Source: Mucilaginibacter sp. OK098
GTDB taxonomy: Bacteria > Bacteroidota > Bacteroidia > Sphingobacteriales > Sphingobacteriaceae
DNA: 64,000 nt
Assembly: GCF_900142915.1 (NCBI RefSeq)
Contig: NZ_FRCM01000012.1
Span: 1 to 64,000 of the forward strand
Reading direction: 5' to 3'
A program made the translations under genes and the position numbers. The notes under the pieces were generated by a model. That model did no database searches. It was not told the origin of the DNA and was given only the letters and a program-made list of their open reading frames with translations. Of this stretch, positions 52,804-62,025 are shown piece by piece; position 1 is the first letter of the stretch; each line of letters opens with the position of its first letter.

Positions 52804-55410
52804 GTGAGGAAATATGTTTTATCTGTTTTTTTATTACTGATTGCAGTGGCAGCTATGTGCCAGAAAAAATCGGTAGTTAACCTGATCAAATCAAAAGAAA
52901 GCTATGGTGTAAAAATTAATGGCAAGGATTTGGTGAAGGTTTACCAGGGCACATTCAGGCAGGATTTTTCGACCCTCACTTCTGATAGCGCCTACTTTTA
53001 TGTGCAGGAGAATTTAGTTGATGCCTTTGGTCATGTGGTTATTAACCAGGGCGATACCTTAAACATTTATTCAGACAAGCTGCATTATGACGGTAACACA
53101 AAAATTGCCCTGCTTACCGATAATGTGAAGATGGTTGATAAGGATGCTGTATTAACCACTAATCATCTTAATTATAATACCGCAACGCGCATAGGTACTT
53201 ATGTAGATGGTGGCAAGCTGGTAAATAAAGACAATACGCTGCTGAGTAAAAACGGCTATTACTTTGCCTTTTCACACGATTCTTATTTCCGCTATGATGT
53301 ATCGCTCACCACACCTGATGCGCTGATAAAAACCGATACCATGCGGTATAACACCAAAGATAAGATCTCTTATTTTTATGGGCCAACCCATATTTACGGC
53401 ATTAAAAAAGAGAAGGATAAAAAGGATAACGATACCCTATATACCGAGAACGGAACATATAACACGGTAGTTGAACAGGCCGCATTCGGAAAAAATAATT
53501 TGTATACGTCAGGAACAAAATCATTAAAAGGCGATAGCTTATTTTATGATAAGCTTAAGGGCTATGGCCGCGCGGTTAAGCATGTTACTTTTACCGACAG
53601 GGAACAAAAAACTACCATAAAGGGCGATTTGGGTACTTACTATAAAGCCGAGGAACGGACCGTAATGACTCAGGACCCTTATATAATTATAGTTACCGAG
53701 CAAAAAGATACCACTAATGCCGACTCTGTAGCCAAAGCTGATTCTGTACGAAAAGCCGACTCTTTGTTTAGGATAAATCCTGAAAAAAATAAGAGTACAA
53801 TGAACATGGCCAGGCTGATAATGCAAACCATCCCTGGTAAAACTGATTCTGTTGTTAATACCCGTAAATACAACCCGGCATTATTAAAGGATGGTAAATC
53901 AAAAATTGATTCAGTACTTAAAAAATTGCCGGTTGATACAAATGCACTTCATAAAAAAATTGATTCCGTTATAAAGAAACCGCCTGTTGATATGAAAAAT
54001 ATCAATTTAAAAACGGTGCAGGCGCAAATAATTCCGGGCAAATCAAAGGCTAAAGACACTAAGAAACAGGATAGCAGTCCACTGGTGCGCGGTCAGCCTA
54101 AAAATATAAAGGAACCCAGGGCAGTAAAGGACACCAGCCATATTAAACGCGATTCGGTTTATATGTCGGCAGACACTATCGAAACACAGATCCTGACTTA
54201 CAAAGATCTGAAGATCTACCAGGAAAAACAGCGGTTGGCCCATATAAGGGATACCACGGCAAAGCCTAAAGCTAAAAAGCCCGATTCCAAATTTTTAACA
54301 GGTCAGTTGGCGGGTGTACCCCTGGATACCACTTTCCACCACCGTGAATTTTTTGGAAAGCCAAAGCCCAAAGCTAAAAAGCCGCCGATAGTTATAAGCA
54401 AAAAACAACTGGCGGCTGATAGTGTGCGAAAAAAACGCCTTGACGATTCAATTACAATAGCCAAAAAACTGGAGCCTAGCGATACGGCAAGGATAAGGAT
54501 TGTTATTGCACACCATAACTTTAAGCTTTTTAAATCGGATATGCAGGCAAAATCCGACTCGATGTTTTATAGTAACAGCGATTCAACCATACGTTGTTTT
54601 GTTAACCCCTTAATATGGACGGAGGGTTCGCAATTATCCGGCGATACTATTTATTTACAGATGAAGCATAAAAAGATGGATAACATGACTATGTTTCCGC
54701 ATGCCCTCATTGTAAATATTGAGAAGGGCGATTCCGTGCATTTTAACCAGATTGCCGGAAAAAAAATGCGCGGCTACTTTAAGGATGATAAGCTGCACCG
54801 AATGTTTATTGATGGCAATGCCGAGAGTATATATTTTGCACGCGACAGTGGAAAAACCGAAGTAAGCGGTATGGAACGCTCATTAAGTACCCGTATCCGT
54901 GTTGATTTTGAAAAGAACCAGGCCACCAATATTGGTTTTTACCTTAAGCCCGAACATAAATATACACCTATTGCTAAAGTAGTTGATGATGATAAGATCT
55001 TAAAAGGCTTTATATGGAAACCAAAGGAAAGGCCGGTTTCAAAAGAATCTATCATACCATCATTCACTAAAAAGGCAGCAGCAAAAGCAGCAAAGGATAA
55101 GGCGAAAGCTGGTAAAGTCACGGATAAAAAACTGCCGGATGGAAAAACGGTAAAGGATAGCACCGGTAGCAGTCCGCCAAAACCGCCTGGTATAAAAACC
55201 GTTAAGGATAGCCTGAATAAAATGCCTGCAAAATTACCGGGTATAAAAGCGGCTGCCGACAGCTTAAATAAGGCTCTTTCAAAATCGCCGCTTTTAAAAG
55301 CAGTAAAAGATAGTTTGTTAAAAACTACACCAACTAAGTTGCCAGCGGTTAAGGATAGTGTTGGGGTGAAGCCGGGAGTGGTTAAGAAGCCCGGGAACCC
55401 TAACAATTAG
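52804..55410 (+). CDS. OstA-like (LptA/OstA N-terminal) envelope protein with expanded disordered regions
   Basis: 868 residues, GTG start; no ATG gives the signal peptide (RKYVLSVFLLLIAVAAMCQ). Residues 25-290 and about 500-730 are OstA/LptA-type beta-jellyroll repeats (SAYFYVQENLVDAFGHVVIN, HLNYNTATRIGTY and others), which in this family bind or carry lipopolysaccharide in the periplasm. Between them is a Lys/Asp/Pro/Ser-rich stretch (about 300-500), and the tail from about 745 consists of repeated KDSLNK or KLPGIK units. Relatives in the phylum are usually clearly shorter. The function in lipid A export or envelope assembly is inference from the family. Confidence 0.85.
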   Translation: MRKYVLSVFLLLIAVAAMCQKKSVVNLIKSKESYGVKINGKDLVKVYQGTFRQDFSTLTSDSAYFYVQENLVDAFGHVVINQGDTLNIYSDKLHYDGNTKIALLTDNVKMVDKDAVLTTNHLNYNTATRIGTYVDGGKLVNKDNTLLSKNGYYFAFSHDSYFRYDVSLTTPDALIKTDTMRYNTKDKISYFYGPTHIYGIKKEKDKKDNDTLYTENGTYNTVVEQAAFGKNNLYTSGTKSLKGDSLFYDKLKGYGRAVKHVTFTDREQKTTIKGDLGTYYKAEERTVMTQDPYIIIVTEQKDTTNADSVAKADSVRKADSLFRINPEKNKSTMNMARLIMQTIPGKTDSVVNTRKYNPALLKDGKSKIDSVLKKLPVDTNALHKKIDSVIKKPPVDMKNINLKTVQAQIIPGKSKAKDTKKQDSSPLVRGQPKNIKEPRAVKDTSHIKRDSVYMSADTIETQILTYKDLKIYQEKQRLAHIRDTTAKPKAKKPDSKFLTGQLAGVPLDTTFHHREFFGKPKPKAKKPPIVISKKQLAADSVRKKRLDDSITIAKKLEPSDTARIRIVIAHHNFKLFKSDMQAKSDSMFYSNSDSTIRCFVNPLIWTEGSQLSGDTIYLQMKHKKMDNMTMFPHALIVNIEKGDSVHFNQIAGKKMRGYFKDDKLHRMFIDGNAESIYFARDSGKTEVSGMERSLSTRIRVDFEKNQATNIGFYLKPEHKYTPIAKVVDDDKILKGFIWKPKERPVSKESIIPSFTKKAAAKAAKDKAKAGKVTDKKLPDGKTVKDSTGSSPPKPPGIKTVKDSLNKMPAKLPGIKAAADSLNKALSKSPLLKAVKDSLLKTTPTKLPAVKDSVGVKPGVVKKPGNPNN

Positions 55411-55426
55411 AGCAACTCAAAAGCAA

Positions 55427-55612
55427 TTATGCGTTCTGAGTTTCCCGTTTATGAACGATATATGTTTTGCGGCAAAAAGTGCAGTAATACTTCCTGATCT
55501 CCAGGAAAAATAAAAATGTTTTAATAAACCAGCCTCTATGTTTTTTGCAGTTAAAATCTTCACCGCACGAAGGACAAAAATGTATGTAGTTTAATTTTAT
55601 AATTGTTTTCAA
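55427..55612 (-). CDS. Small zinc-ribbon protein
   Basis: 61 residues with CPSCG at about 13-17 and CTFC near 44-47, two Cys pairs typical of a zinc ribbon. A basic and aromatic linker (KKHRGWFIKTFLFFLEIRK) lies between them. No partner is known. It is convergent with the OstA-like gene, with 16 bp between the stop codons. Confidence 0.7.
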   Translation of the reverse strand: MKTIIKLNYIHFCPSCGEDFNCKKHRGWFIKTFLFFLEIRKYYCTFCRKTYIVHKRETQNA

Positions 55613-55767
55613 GAATAGGTATTTTCCTGTTTTACGGAAAACAGGAGCGGGTGGTTTCCATAATTTTAATATTTAAGGAAAATAATTCACCTTGTCATAT
55701 CACGTATCCGATTTAAAACCTGCGCCTAACCAGGGTTACCGCCGAAATACAGGAAATCGCACTAAAA

Positions 55768-56163
55768 TCAACCGGTACTTTTATGGATCATCTGTGCTTT
55801 ACCTTGCCCGAAAGACCAATTTTCCCATGGGATTTCATTTAGTATAATAAACACATCATTGATATTGACCGCTGCACCGGCCGCAATTTTTTGAGCGATG
55901 GAGGCATAAAGTGCCTGCTTCATTTCTTTGGTGCGGCTCAAAGCGCATGTAATATAAATGTATACCATTTGATCAGTATGAGGAATGTCCAGGTAACTAT
56001 CTGAATGGATAAGGTGTCCGTCACTTAAAATATTGATCACCTGGAAATAGTCCTTCTCCGGGACATTAAAAATAGCTACCAGGCTTTCCTGGATAGATAC
56101 GGAGATAGTTTTCTTTTGTGCAGATGTAAAAGTAGCGGGCAGGTAGATTTGTACAAATGGCAT
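55768..56163 (-). CDS. Tautomerase-family protein
   Basis: 131 residues. The mature protein would start with Pro (MPFVQIYLP), which in this family is the catalytic N-terminal proline. The middle holds FNVPEKDYFQVI (about 37-48) and the end WENWSFGQGKAQM, as in other tautomerase or 4-oxalocrotonate-tautomerase-like enzymes. The substrate is unknown. The gene is alone between the zinc-ribbon gene and the divergent toxin-antitoxin pair. Confidence 0.85.
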   Translation of the reverse strand: MPFVQIYLPATFTSAQKKTISVSIQESLVAIFNVPEKDYFQVINILSDGHLIHSDSYLDIPHTDQMVYIYITCALSRTKEMKQALYASIAQKIAAGAAVNINDVFIILNEIPWENWSFGQGKAQMIHKSTG

Positions 56164-56365
56164 ATGGCGGCGGATTATTTTTTTATTTAGTGAATAACAA
56201 ATTTGAATAAATTAAGTTTAGCGTTAAAGGTGAAAAAGAGATCCCCATCTATGAAAAATCAGAATGATAGATTATAAACCCTATCAACTGAAAAATTTCC
56301 GTTAAATTTGTTATTACGATATGGTGCAAATATTTATTTATAATTTGCCGATACCAATAAACCAT

Positions 56366-56372
56366 TGAGGAG
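56366..56372 (+). promoter_or_regulatory. Strong ribosome-binding site of the antitoxin gene
   Basis: TGAGGAG with AGGAG 7 nt before the ATG at 56380 is a clear Shine-Dalgarno site, unusual next to the weak sites elsewhere in the window. It decides for ATG 56380 over the TTG at 56365. Confidence 0.6.
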
Positions 56373-56379
56373 TAATGCA

Positions 56380-56586
56380 ATGAAAATAATATTAGAGATA
56401 AAAGACGAAAAAGCGCCATTTATATTGGAAGTACTAAGAAACTTCAAAGATGTAAAGGCTACCCCATTATCAAATTACAAAGCTGATGTGCTTGAGGGAA
56501 TAAAGGAGGCAGTTGAAGAAGTAAACCTGATTAAACAAGGTAAATTAAAAGGAATACCCGCAAGAGAACTGCTGAATGAGTTATGA
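56380..56586 (+). CDS. Antitoxin of a RelE-type toxin-antitoxin pair
   Basis: 68 residues from the ATG at 56380. The N-terminal half (IILEIKDEKAPFILEVLRNFKDVKATPLS) looks like a strand and helix of a small DNA- or toxin-binding domain; the C-terminal half (VLEGIKEAVEEVNLIKQGKLKGIPARELLNEL, in parts) is an amphipathic helix that would wrap the toxin. The pattern is common for antitoxins next to RelE-type toxins in Bacteroidota. It overlaps the toxin gene by 11 nt. Confidence 0.8.
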   Translation: MKIILEIKDEKAPFILEVLRNFKDVKATPLSNYKADVLEGIKEAVEEVNLIKQGKLKGIPARELLNEL

Positions 56587-56905
56587 TATAATTGCTACCC
56601 CACGCTTTAAACGTGATATAAAGAAGCTTGCAAAAAAGTATTTGTCTATAAAGAACGAGTATACTTTACTAATTAACGAGCTGGAGAAAGACCCGCAGCA
56701 AGGCATTTCACTAGGCAATAATTGTTATAAAATACGAATTTCCATCGCCTCGAAAGGGAAAGGTAAATCGGGCGGAGCAAGAGTAATAACACATATCGTA
56801 ATTAAGGAAAAAATTGTTTTCTTATTAACGATTTACGATAAGGCCGAAAAGGAAAACATAACAGAAAAAGAACTTAACGAACTACTCGGCCAATTGTCTG
56901 ACTAA
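56576..56905 (+). CDS. RelE/ParE-family toxin
   Basis: 109 residues, a ParE/RelE-like small basic protein: YDIIATPRFKRDIKKLAKKY at the start, ELEKDPQQGISLGNNCYKIRIS (in parts) and GGARVITHIVIKEKIVFLLTIYDKAEKENIT to the end. Such toxins cleave mRNA at the ribosome or poison gyrase; which of the two is not clear, though the sequence looks more RelE-like. The ATG lies inside the antitoxin gene, so the two are translationally coupled. Confidence 0.87.
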   Translation: MSYDIIATPRFKRDIKKLAKKYLSIKNEYTLLINELEKDPQQGISLGNNCYKIRISIASKGKGKSGGARVITHIVIKEKIVFLLTIYDKAEKENITEKELNELLGQLSD

Positions 56906-56914
56906 GTAAAAAAC

Positions 56915-57493
56915 TTACACTCTCCCCAAAAACTCCACCAACTTTTCCATTGCCTTTGCCCTGTGGCTAATCTTGTTTTTTTCATCCAGGCTCATTTCTG
57001 CAAAAGTTACATTGTAGCCATCGGGCTGAAATATAGGATCATATCCAAAACCTTCGTTGCCTGAACGTTCATGGCGGATAGCACCTTCAACGGTACCCTC
57101 AAAAAAGTGCTCCTCATCATTCCATATCAGGGAAATCACCGTACGAAAACGTGCTTTGCGATTTGTTTGATCCTGCAGTCCTTTAAGCACCTTATCAATA
57201 TTATTTGCGTGATTGCCATGCTCACCTGCATATCTTGCCGAATAAACACCGGGTTCGCCGTTTAAAGCATCAATTTCAAGTCCGCTGTCATCACCAAAGC
57301 AGTCCAGCTTATATTTATCACGGATATAACGGCTTTTTATAGATGCATTTTCACGGAAGGTTAACCCCGTTTCGGCAATATCATCAAAGCAGCCAATATC
57401 ATCAAGGCTTAATAATTTTATTTGCCCATCAATTTTGGCAGAAACTTCCTGCAGTTTGTGGGTATTATTTGTTGCAAAAACTAATTGGTGCAT
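56915..57493 (-). CDS. rdgB: Non-canonical purine NTP pyrophosphatase
   Basis: Hydrolyses dITP, XTP and related damaged purine nucleotides to monophosphates. 192 residues, the usual length. The N-terminal LVFATNNTHKLQEV, FGDDSGLEIDALNGEPGVYSARYAGEHG (about 66-93, in parts) and GFGYDPIFQPDGYNVTFAEM are hallmark blocks of the RdgB/HAM1 family. It follows the unknown 185-residue gene by 4 nt on the same strand, so the two are likely one operon. Confidence 0.96.
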   Translation of the reverse strand: MHQLVFATNNTHKLQEVSAKIDGQIKLLSLDDIGCFDDIAETGLTFRENASIKSRYIRDKYKLDCFGDDSGLEIDALNGEPGVYSARYAGEHGNHANNIDKVLKGLQDQTNRKARFRTVISLIWNDEEHFFEGTVEGAIRHERSGNEGFGYDPIFQPDGYNVTFAEMSLDEKNKISHRAKAMEKLVEFLGRV

Positions 57494-57497
57494 GCTG

Positions 57498-58055
57498 TTA
57501 TAATTGTTTCATTTGCTCCCAAAACACCTTTTTGTTTTCAACGCTCTCCATCATCTCGTCAAAGCTAAAAGTTAACAGCACCTGACAGCCATTTAATTGC
57601 GATGGTTTATTTAGCTCAAATGCTTCAATGCTTGCAGGCAGGCTGCCTTTGCCGAGTAAGAGTAGTTTTTGGGGTTTAAAAAAATCGGACAGCGTATTAA
57701 ATTCAGCATCTAAATATTTTGCCCGGTTAAAAATAGCCACGTCATCCCGGCTAAAACCTAAGCGGGTAAGCGTACTTTCTAAAGCAGCAAGGTGTTTATC
57801 GTGCATCGTGTCATGCTCAGGGTAATGAACAATAACCAGGAAATTCTTTTTATGCCCGCCTAAATAATTAAAGCTAAGGGGCTGCGGTTCGGCTATAGCA
57901 ATGGTGGGCACAGGCGCATATTCCTGTTCAGGTTCAGCAAGAATGTTATCCTGTTTGGGCACAGCCGGTGTGCTGTATGTTAATTTATCTTTATCAAGCA
58001 GGTAAATATCGTCCTGCATAATAAAGCTAAAAGCTATAGGGTTTTCTATATTCAT
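57498..58055 (-). CDS. Hypothetical protein, operon partner of rdgB
   Basis: 185 residues, not recognised. The N-terminal half contains a Pro/Glu-rich stretch (PAVPKQDNILAEPEQEYAPVP). The C-terminal half has alternating strand and helix: FLVIVHYPEHDTMHDKHLAALESTL (in parts), then QKLLLLGKGSLPASIEAF and QVLLTFSFDEMMESVENKKVFWEQM, ending near the C-terminus. This would suit an alpha/beta fold. The 4-nt gap to rdgB suggests joint translation. Confidence 0.7.
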   Translation of the reverse strand: MNIENPIAFSFIMQDDIYLLDKDKLTYSTPAVPKQDNILAEPEQEYAPVPTIAIAEPQPLSFNYLGGHKKNFLVIVHYPEHDTMHDKHLAALESTLTRLGFSRDDVAIFNRAKYLDAEFNTLSDFFKPQKLLLLGKGSLPASIEAFELNKPSQLNGCQVLLTFSFDEMMESVENKKVFWEQMKQL

Positions 58056-58362
58056 TTTTCAGTTATCGGTGCTCAAATCTCAGCGTGCTTTGCGTATCTC
58101 TTTGTGATCTCTGCGGTAAAAAATCCACAGCAAAGAACACCAGGAATACTCAAAGCCCACGAAGCATAGTATGGTATTTAACAAATTTTAACCAAAAGTA
58201 GTTAAACAGTTTGAAGCATTATCGGCATATTCGCACAATTATATTCGTTTTCAATTAATTGCCGTTATTTATACCGTCGGAATTCATAAATTTTACCGAA
58301 ATTCGAAGGTTTTTAACCCCGCTTAAAATTGCGGATAGTTTAGATTAGCACATACAAGGTAC
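58056..58362. other. Gap before the SurA-like gene
   Basis: No gene. The left part (about 58080-58170) has a CTTTGCGTATCTCTTTG-type repeat with a loose inverse; the right part is AT-rich and should hold the promoters of both divergent genes, but no -7 box stands out. Confidence 0.4.
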
Positions 58363-59751
58363 ATGAGAAAGTTTGGGATAGCCATTTTAAGTATTATTTT
58401 CTTTATGCAAGCCGCCAAGGCACAGCCAAAGCATACACTTGATAAAATTGCAGGGGTAGTAGGGAGCAGCATTATACTCCAATCGGATATAGAATTAAAA
58501 TACGCAACCTATATTGCCCAGGGCATGCAGCCCAATCCTTCTGCTAAATGCCAGATCTTACAGAGCTTGTTAACACAGAAGTTATTGGCCGCACAGGCAA
58601 TTATTGATAGTGTTGAAGTAAAGGACGATGAGGTTGATAATGATGTTGACCGCAGGATGCGTGGAATGATCCAGCGCGCCGGTGGGCAAGACAGGCTGGA
58701 GCAATTTTTAGGCAGATCTGTTATTCAATACAAAGATGAGATCCGCCCGGATATTAAAGAAGGGCTTATAGCTCAGAAAATGCAGCAGAAAATAACATCA
58801 AATGTAAATACAACGCCACAGGATGTTAAGAAATTTTTTGATGGCATTCCTAAGGATAGCCTGCCAACCTTTAATAAAGAAGTTGAAGTTGGCGAGATAG
58901 TATTTAACCCTAAATTAAGTGCAACCGAGAAGGAGGCTTATCGCACCAAGGCAGAGGATTTACGAAAAAGAGTTGTAGCCGGGGAGGATTTTGGATCGCT
59001 TGCCCGTCTTTACTCGCAGGATCCTGGTTCGGCCCCCAATGGCGGCGATCTGGGGTTTAATGACCGTACCGGGTTTGTTAAAGAATTTACAGCAATGGCA
59101 TTTAAATTAAAAGCCGGTGATATTTCGCCAGTGTTTGAATCTGACTTTGGGTTTCACTTTTTACAGGTAATAGAACGAAGGGGAGAGCAAGTACATGTGC
59201 GGCACATACTGATAATCCCGGTTGTTACGCAGGAAAGCTTAACCAGGGCTAAATCCAAGGCAGACAGTATTTATACTTTACTAAAAACAAATAATAAAAT
59301 CGACTTTTCATCAGCAGCGGCTTATTATTCTGATAATAAAGACACTAAGTTTAATGGTGGAATGCTGTTGAATGCGGAGAACGTTGAGGCGCGCTCAACC
59401 TATATTCCTACTGACAAGTTAGACCCGCAAGTGGCACTTGTTACCGACACTATGAAGGTTGGAAGCATTTCGAAACCGTTTTTATTTACCGGAGCCGATG
59501 GAAAGCAAGGGTACAAAATGTTATACCTTAAATCAACCACTAATGCACATAAAGCTAACCTAATACAGGATTATCCGAAATTGAAAGAATATGCAAATAA
59601 TGAAAAGGTAAACCGTAAGGTAAGTGAATGGTTCGAGAAAAAGAGGAAAGAAACATTTATCAGGATCGATCCGCAATACCAGGGATGCCCAACTATAAAG
59701 GATTGGGGGACACCAACAACAACACCCATCACAGCTGAAGTTAAACCTTAA
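58363..59751 (+). CDS. SurA-like peptidyl-prolyl isomerase
   Basis: Periplasmic chaperone and parvulin-type isomerase for outer-membrane proteins. 462 residues. A signal peptide ends at AKAQ (about 17-20), followed by the SurA N-terminal domain (KIAGVVGSSIILQSDIELKY, 27-46) and two rotamase domains (about 170-275 and 276-380). In the first, FGSLARLYSQDPGSAPNGGDLGF (in parts) is typical; the second begins VHVRHILII. In this phylum the gene is often next to moxR, as here with a 7-bp gap. Confidence 0.93.
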   Translation: MRKFGIAILSIIFFMQAAKAQPKHTLDKIAGVVGSSIILQSDIELKYATYIAQGMQPNPSAKCQILQSLLTQKLLAAQAIIDSVEVKDDEVDNDVDRRMRGMIQRAGGQDRLEQFLGRSVIQYKDEIRPDIKEGLIAQKMQQKITSNVNTTPQDVKKFFDGIPKDSLPTFNKEVEVGEIVFNPKLSATEKEAYRTKAEDLRKRVVAGEDFGSLARLYSQDPGSAPNGGDLGFNDRTGFVKEFTAMAFKLKAGDISPVFESDFGFHFLQVIERRGEQVHVRHILIIPVVTQESLTRAKSKADSIYTLLKTNNKIDFSSAAAYYSDNKDTKFNGGMLLNAENVEARSTYIPTDKLDPQVALVTDTMKVGSISKPFLFTGADGKQGYKMLYLKSTTNAHKANLIQDYPKLKEYANNEKVNRKVSEWFEKKRKETFIRIDPQYQGCPTIKDWGTPTTTPITAEVKP

Positions 59752-59758
59752 TTATAAT

Positions 59759-60721
59759 ATGCAACACCGCTCGGAAGTGGAGGCTGCTGATGCTTTAAGG
59801 CAGGCTTACCAGCAAATTAGTGCTGAAATTGGGAAAGTAATTGTCGGCCAGCAGGAGGTTCTTAAATTTGTGCTCATTTCTATTTTTAGCAATGGGCACT
59901 GTTTATTGGTGGGCGTGCCGGGCCTTGCAAAAACATTGCTGGTGCAAACAGTTGCGCAGGTGCTTGATCTTGATTTTAAACGCATCCAGTTTACTCCCGA
60001 CCTGATGCCTTCAGACATTATCGGTTCCGAGATTTTGGGCGAGGACAGGAATTTTAAATTTATACCGGGTCCCGTTTTTGCAAACATCATCCTGGCAGAT
60101 GAAATTAACCGTACCCCGCCAAAAACACAGGCTGCCCTTTTAGAGGCTATGCAGGAAAAAGCGGTTACCGCAGCAGGTGTTACACATCGCCTTGCACAGC
60201 CGTTTTTTGTTTTAGCCACACAAAACCCTATTGAGCAGGAAGGTACCTATCCGCTTCCCGAAGCACAGTTAGACCGTTTTATGTTTAACGTAGCCTTAGA
60301 TTACCCTACTTTTCAAGAGGAATTACTGGTAGTTAAAAATACAACCAGCACTAACCAGGTAAAGGTTAACAAGCTGTTAAATGCCGATCAGATAGTTTAT
60401 TTTCAGCAGCTGGTGCGCAATATTCCTGTTGCAGACAATGTGTTGGAATATGCAGTAAAACTAGTTGCAAAAACCCGCCCCAATGGCGAATTAGCAGCCC
60501 CGCAGGTTAAACGCTTGTTAAATTGGGGAGCAGGCCCGCGTGCATCACAATTCTTAATCCTTGGGGCTAAATGCCATGCCGTGATCAATGGTAAATACTC
60601 ACCCGATATTGAAGATGTACAAGCTATTGCAAAACCTATATTAAGACACCGCATAGTACGCAGCTACCACGCCGAAGCAGAAGGCTTATCCGCTGATGAT
60701 ATTATTGAACAGCTTTTTTAA
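59759..60721 (+). CDS. MoxR-family AAA ATPase
   Basis: 320 residues. Walker A GVPGLAKTLL (about 53-62) and Walker B region IILADEINRTPPKTQAALLEAMQE (about 109-132, in parts), followed by TQNPIEQEGTYPLPEAQLDRFMF (sensor region) and a C-terminal lid domain. MoxR ATPases act as chaperones in the assembly of protein complexes, usually with a DUF58/VWA partner; none follows here. The gene shares a unit with the SurA-like gene, and the hemH gene downstream runs the other way. Confidence 0.95.
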   Translation: MQHRSEVEAADALRQAYQQISAEIGKVIVGQQEVLKFVLISIFSNGHCLLVGVPGLAKTLLVQTVAQVLDLDFKRIQFTPDLMPSDIIGSEILGEDRNFKFIPGPVFANIILADEINRTPPKTQAALLEAMQEKAVTAAGVTHRLAQPFFVLATQNPIEQEGTYPLPEAQLDRFMFNVALDYPTFQEELLVVKNTTSTNQVKVNKLLNADQIVYFQQLVRNIPVADNVLEYAVKLVAKTRPNGELAAPQVKRLLNWGAGPRASQFLILGAKCHAVINGKYSPDIEDVQAIAKPILRHRIVRSYHAEAEGLSADDIIEQLF

Positions 60722-60849
60722 GGATTTCGGAAGTAGGAATTTCGATTTTTCGCGATAATTTGCTTTTTAATGGTGCTCAAGAGGGCCTTGCCGTTTCGGA
60801 ATTTTTTAAATACAAGACGATGGACTGTTAACTGCCCACCGCAAACTGC

Positions 60850-61869
60850 TTACTTCCTCAACACCATCTGCTCCAACGCATCAATCCATGTCGGTGAATC
60901 GTTAAGGCTTTCTACCAGTTGCACATGCTCGCCGCCAAGAGCTTTAAATTCATCGCCGTATTCGTGGGTAACTTCATAAACAGTTTCAAGGCAATCGGCC
61001 ACAAATGCAGGGCAAAATACCAATAGTCGTTTTTTTCCTTCTTTGGCTAATTGAGCAACAACCTTGCTGGTGTAAGGTTGTACCCATGGATCGTTGCCCA
61101 GTCGCGATTGAAAACAAACCGTATATTTTTCTTTAGGCAGATTTAACTTTTCGGCAATCAGGCTGGCAGTATGATATGATTGTGCCGAATAGCAATACTT
61201 ATTTACATCGGTTAAAGTATCACAGCAACCGGCAGATTTTAAACAGTGATTGCCGGTATGATCGCACTTTATAAGCTGCCGTTGCGGCAGGCCGTGGAAG
61301 CTGAATAAAATATGATCGTAAGTTTCAGGCTGATATTTCTTGCCATTATTGGCAAAAGTTTCAATCATCAGCTCATTATCGTGAAACGAGTTTTCGAATG
61401 ATATAGACGGGATAGTCTGCCATTTACGTACCAAATCCATCACCTTATCATAAACCGAACCCGTGCTGGCCGAAGCATATTGCGGGAATAAGGCAATAAC
61501 CTGGATACTTTCAACTAATGATTCCTTTAACCTGTTCATAGCCGACTCGATAGAAGGGCTTTGATAACGCATAGCCAGCTCAACCTGGTATTCATCCCCC
61601 AACCGTTGTTGAAGCGCCTGGTGTTGTAATTTGCTATAATGCAGTAAAGGAGAACCTGTCTTAGCGTCCCATATATGTTTATATAATTTTCCGGATTTTG
61701 GCGCCCTGAAAGGAGCAATAATACCTTTTACCAAAAGTGCGCGGGATACTGGGTTGATATCAATCACCCGCGGGTCCATTAAAAATTCATCAAGGTACTT
61801 ACGAACGTCCTTTGTTTCCGGGCTATCAGGCGTACCTAAATTAACCAGTAAAATTCCTTTTTTACTCAT
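60850..61869 (-). CDS. hemH: Ferrochelatase
   Basis: Inserts ferrous iron into protoporphyrin IX in the last haem step. 339 residues, full length. Starts MSKKGILLVNLGTPDSPE; the active-site histidine lies in ILFSFHGLPQRQL (about 188-200), and the QSRLGNDPWVQPYT block (about 254-267) and FCPAFVADCLETVYEV (about 286-301) follow. Three cysteines in the block CLKSAGCCD (about 209-217) might bind a cluster, as in some bacterial ferrochelatases. It is convergent with the moxR unit and upstream of a repeat of TTAGAG type. Confidence 0.97.
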   Translation of the reverse strand: MSKKGILLVNLGTPDSPETKDVRKYLDEFLMDPRVIDINPVSRALLVKGIIAPFRAPKSGKLYKHIWDAKTGSPLLHYSKLQHQALQQRLGDEYQVELAMRYQSPSIESAMNRLKESLVESIQVIALFPQYASASTGSVYDKVMDLVRKWQTIPSISFENSFHDNELMIETFANNGKKYQPETYDHILFSFHGLPQRQLIKCDHTGNHCLKSAGCCDTLTDVNKYCYSAQSYHTASLIAEKLNLPKEKYTVCFQSRLGNDPWVQPYTSKVVAQLAKEGKKRLLVFCPAFVADCLETVYEVTHEYGDEFKALGGEHVQLVESLNDSPTWIDALEQMVLRK

Positions 61870-62025
61870 GATTTTTTGCTCCGCAAAAATAGTGATTAGA
61901 GGTAAGAGATTAGAGGCTAGTTGAAAATAGAGCCTGAGGGTTTGAGATTATTGACAATTGGGTGATTCGTAATAGTTTGTGCGGGCCTTTCGACTGCCAA
62001 CTGCCTACTCAAAACTGCCCACTAC

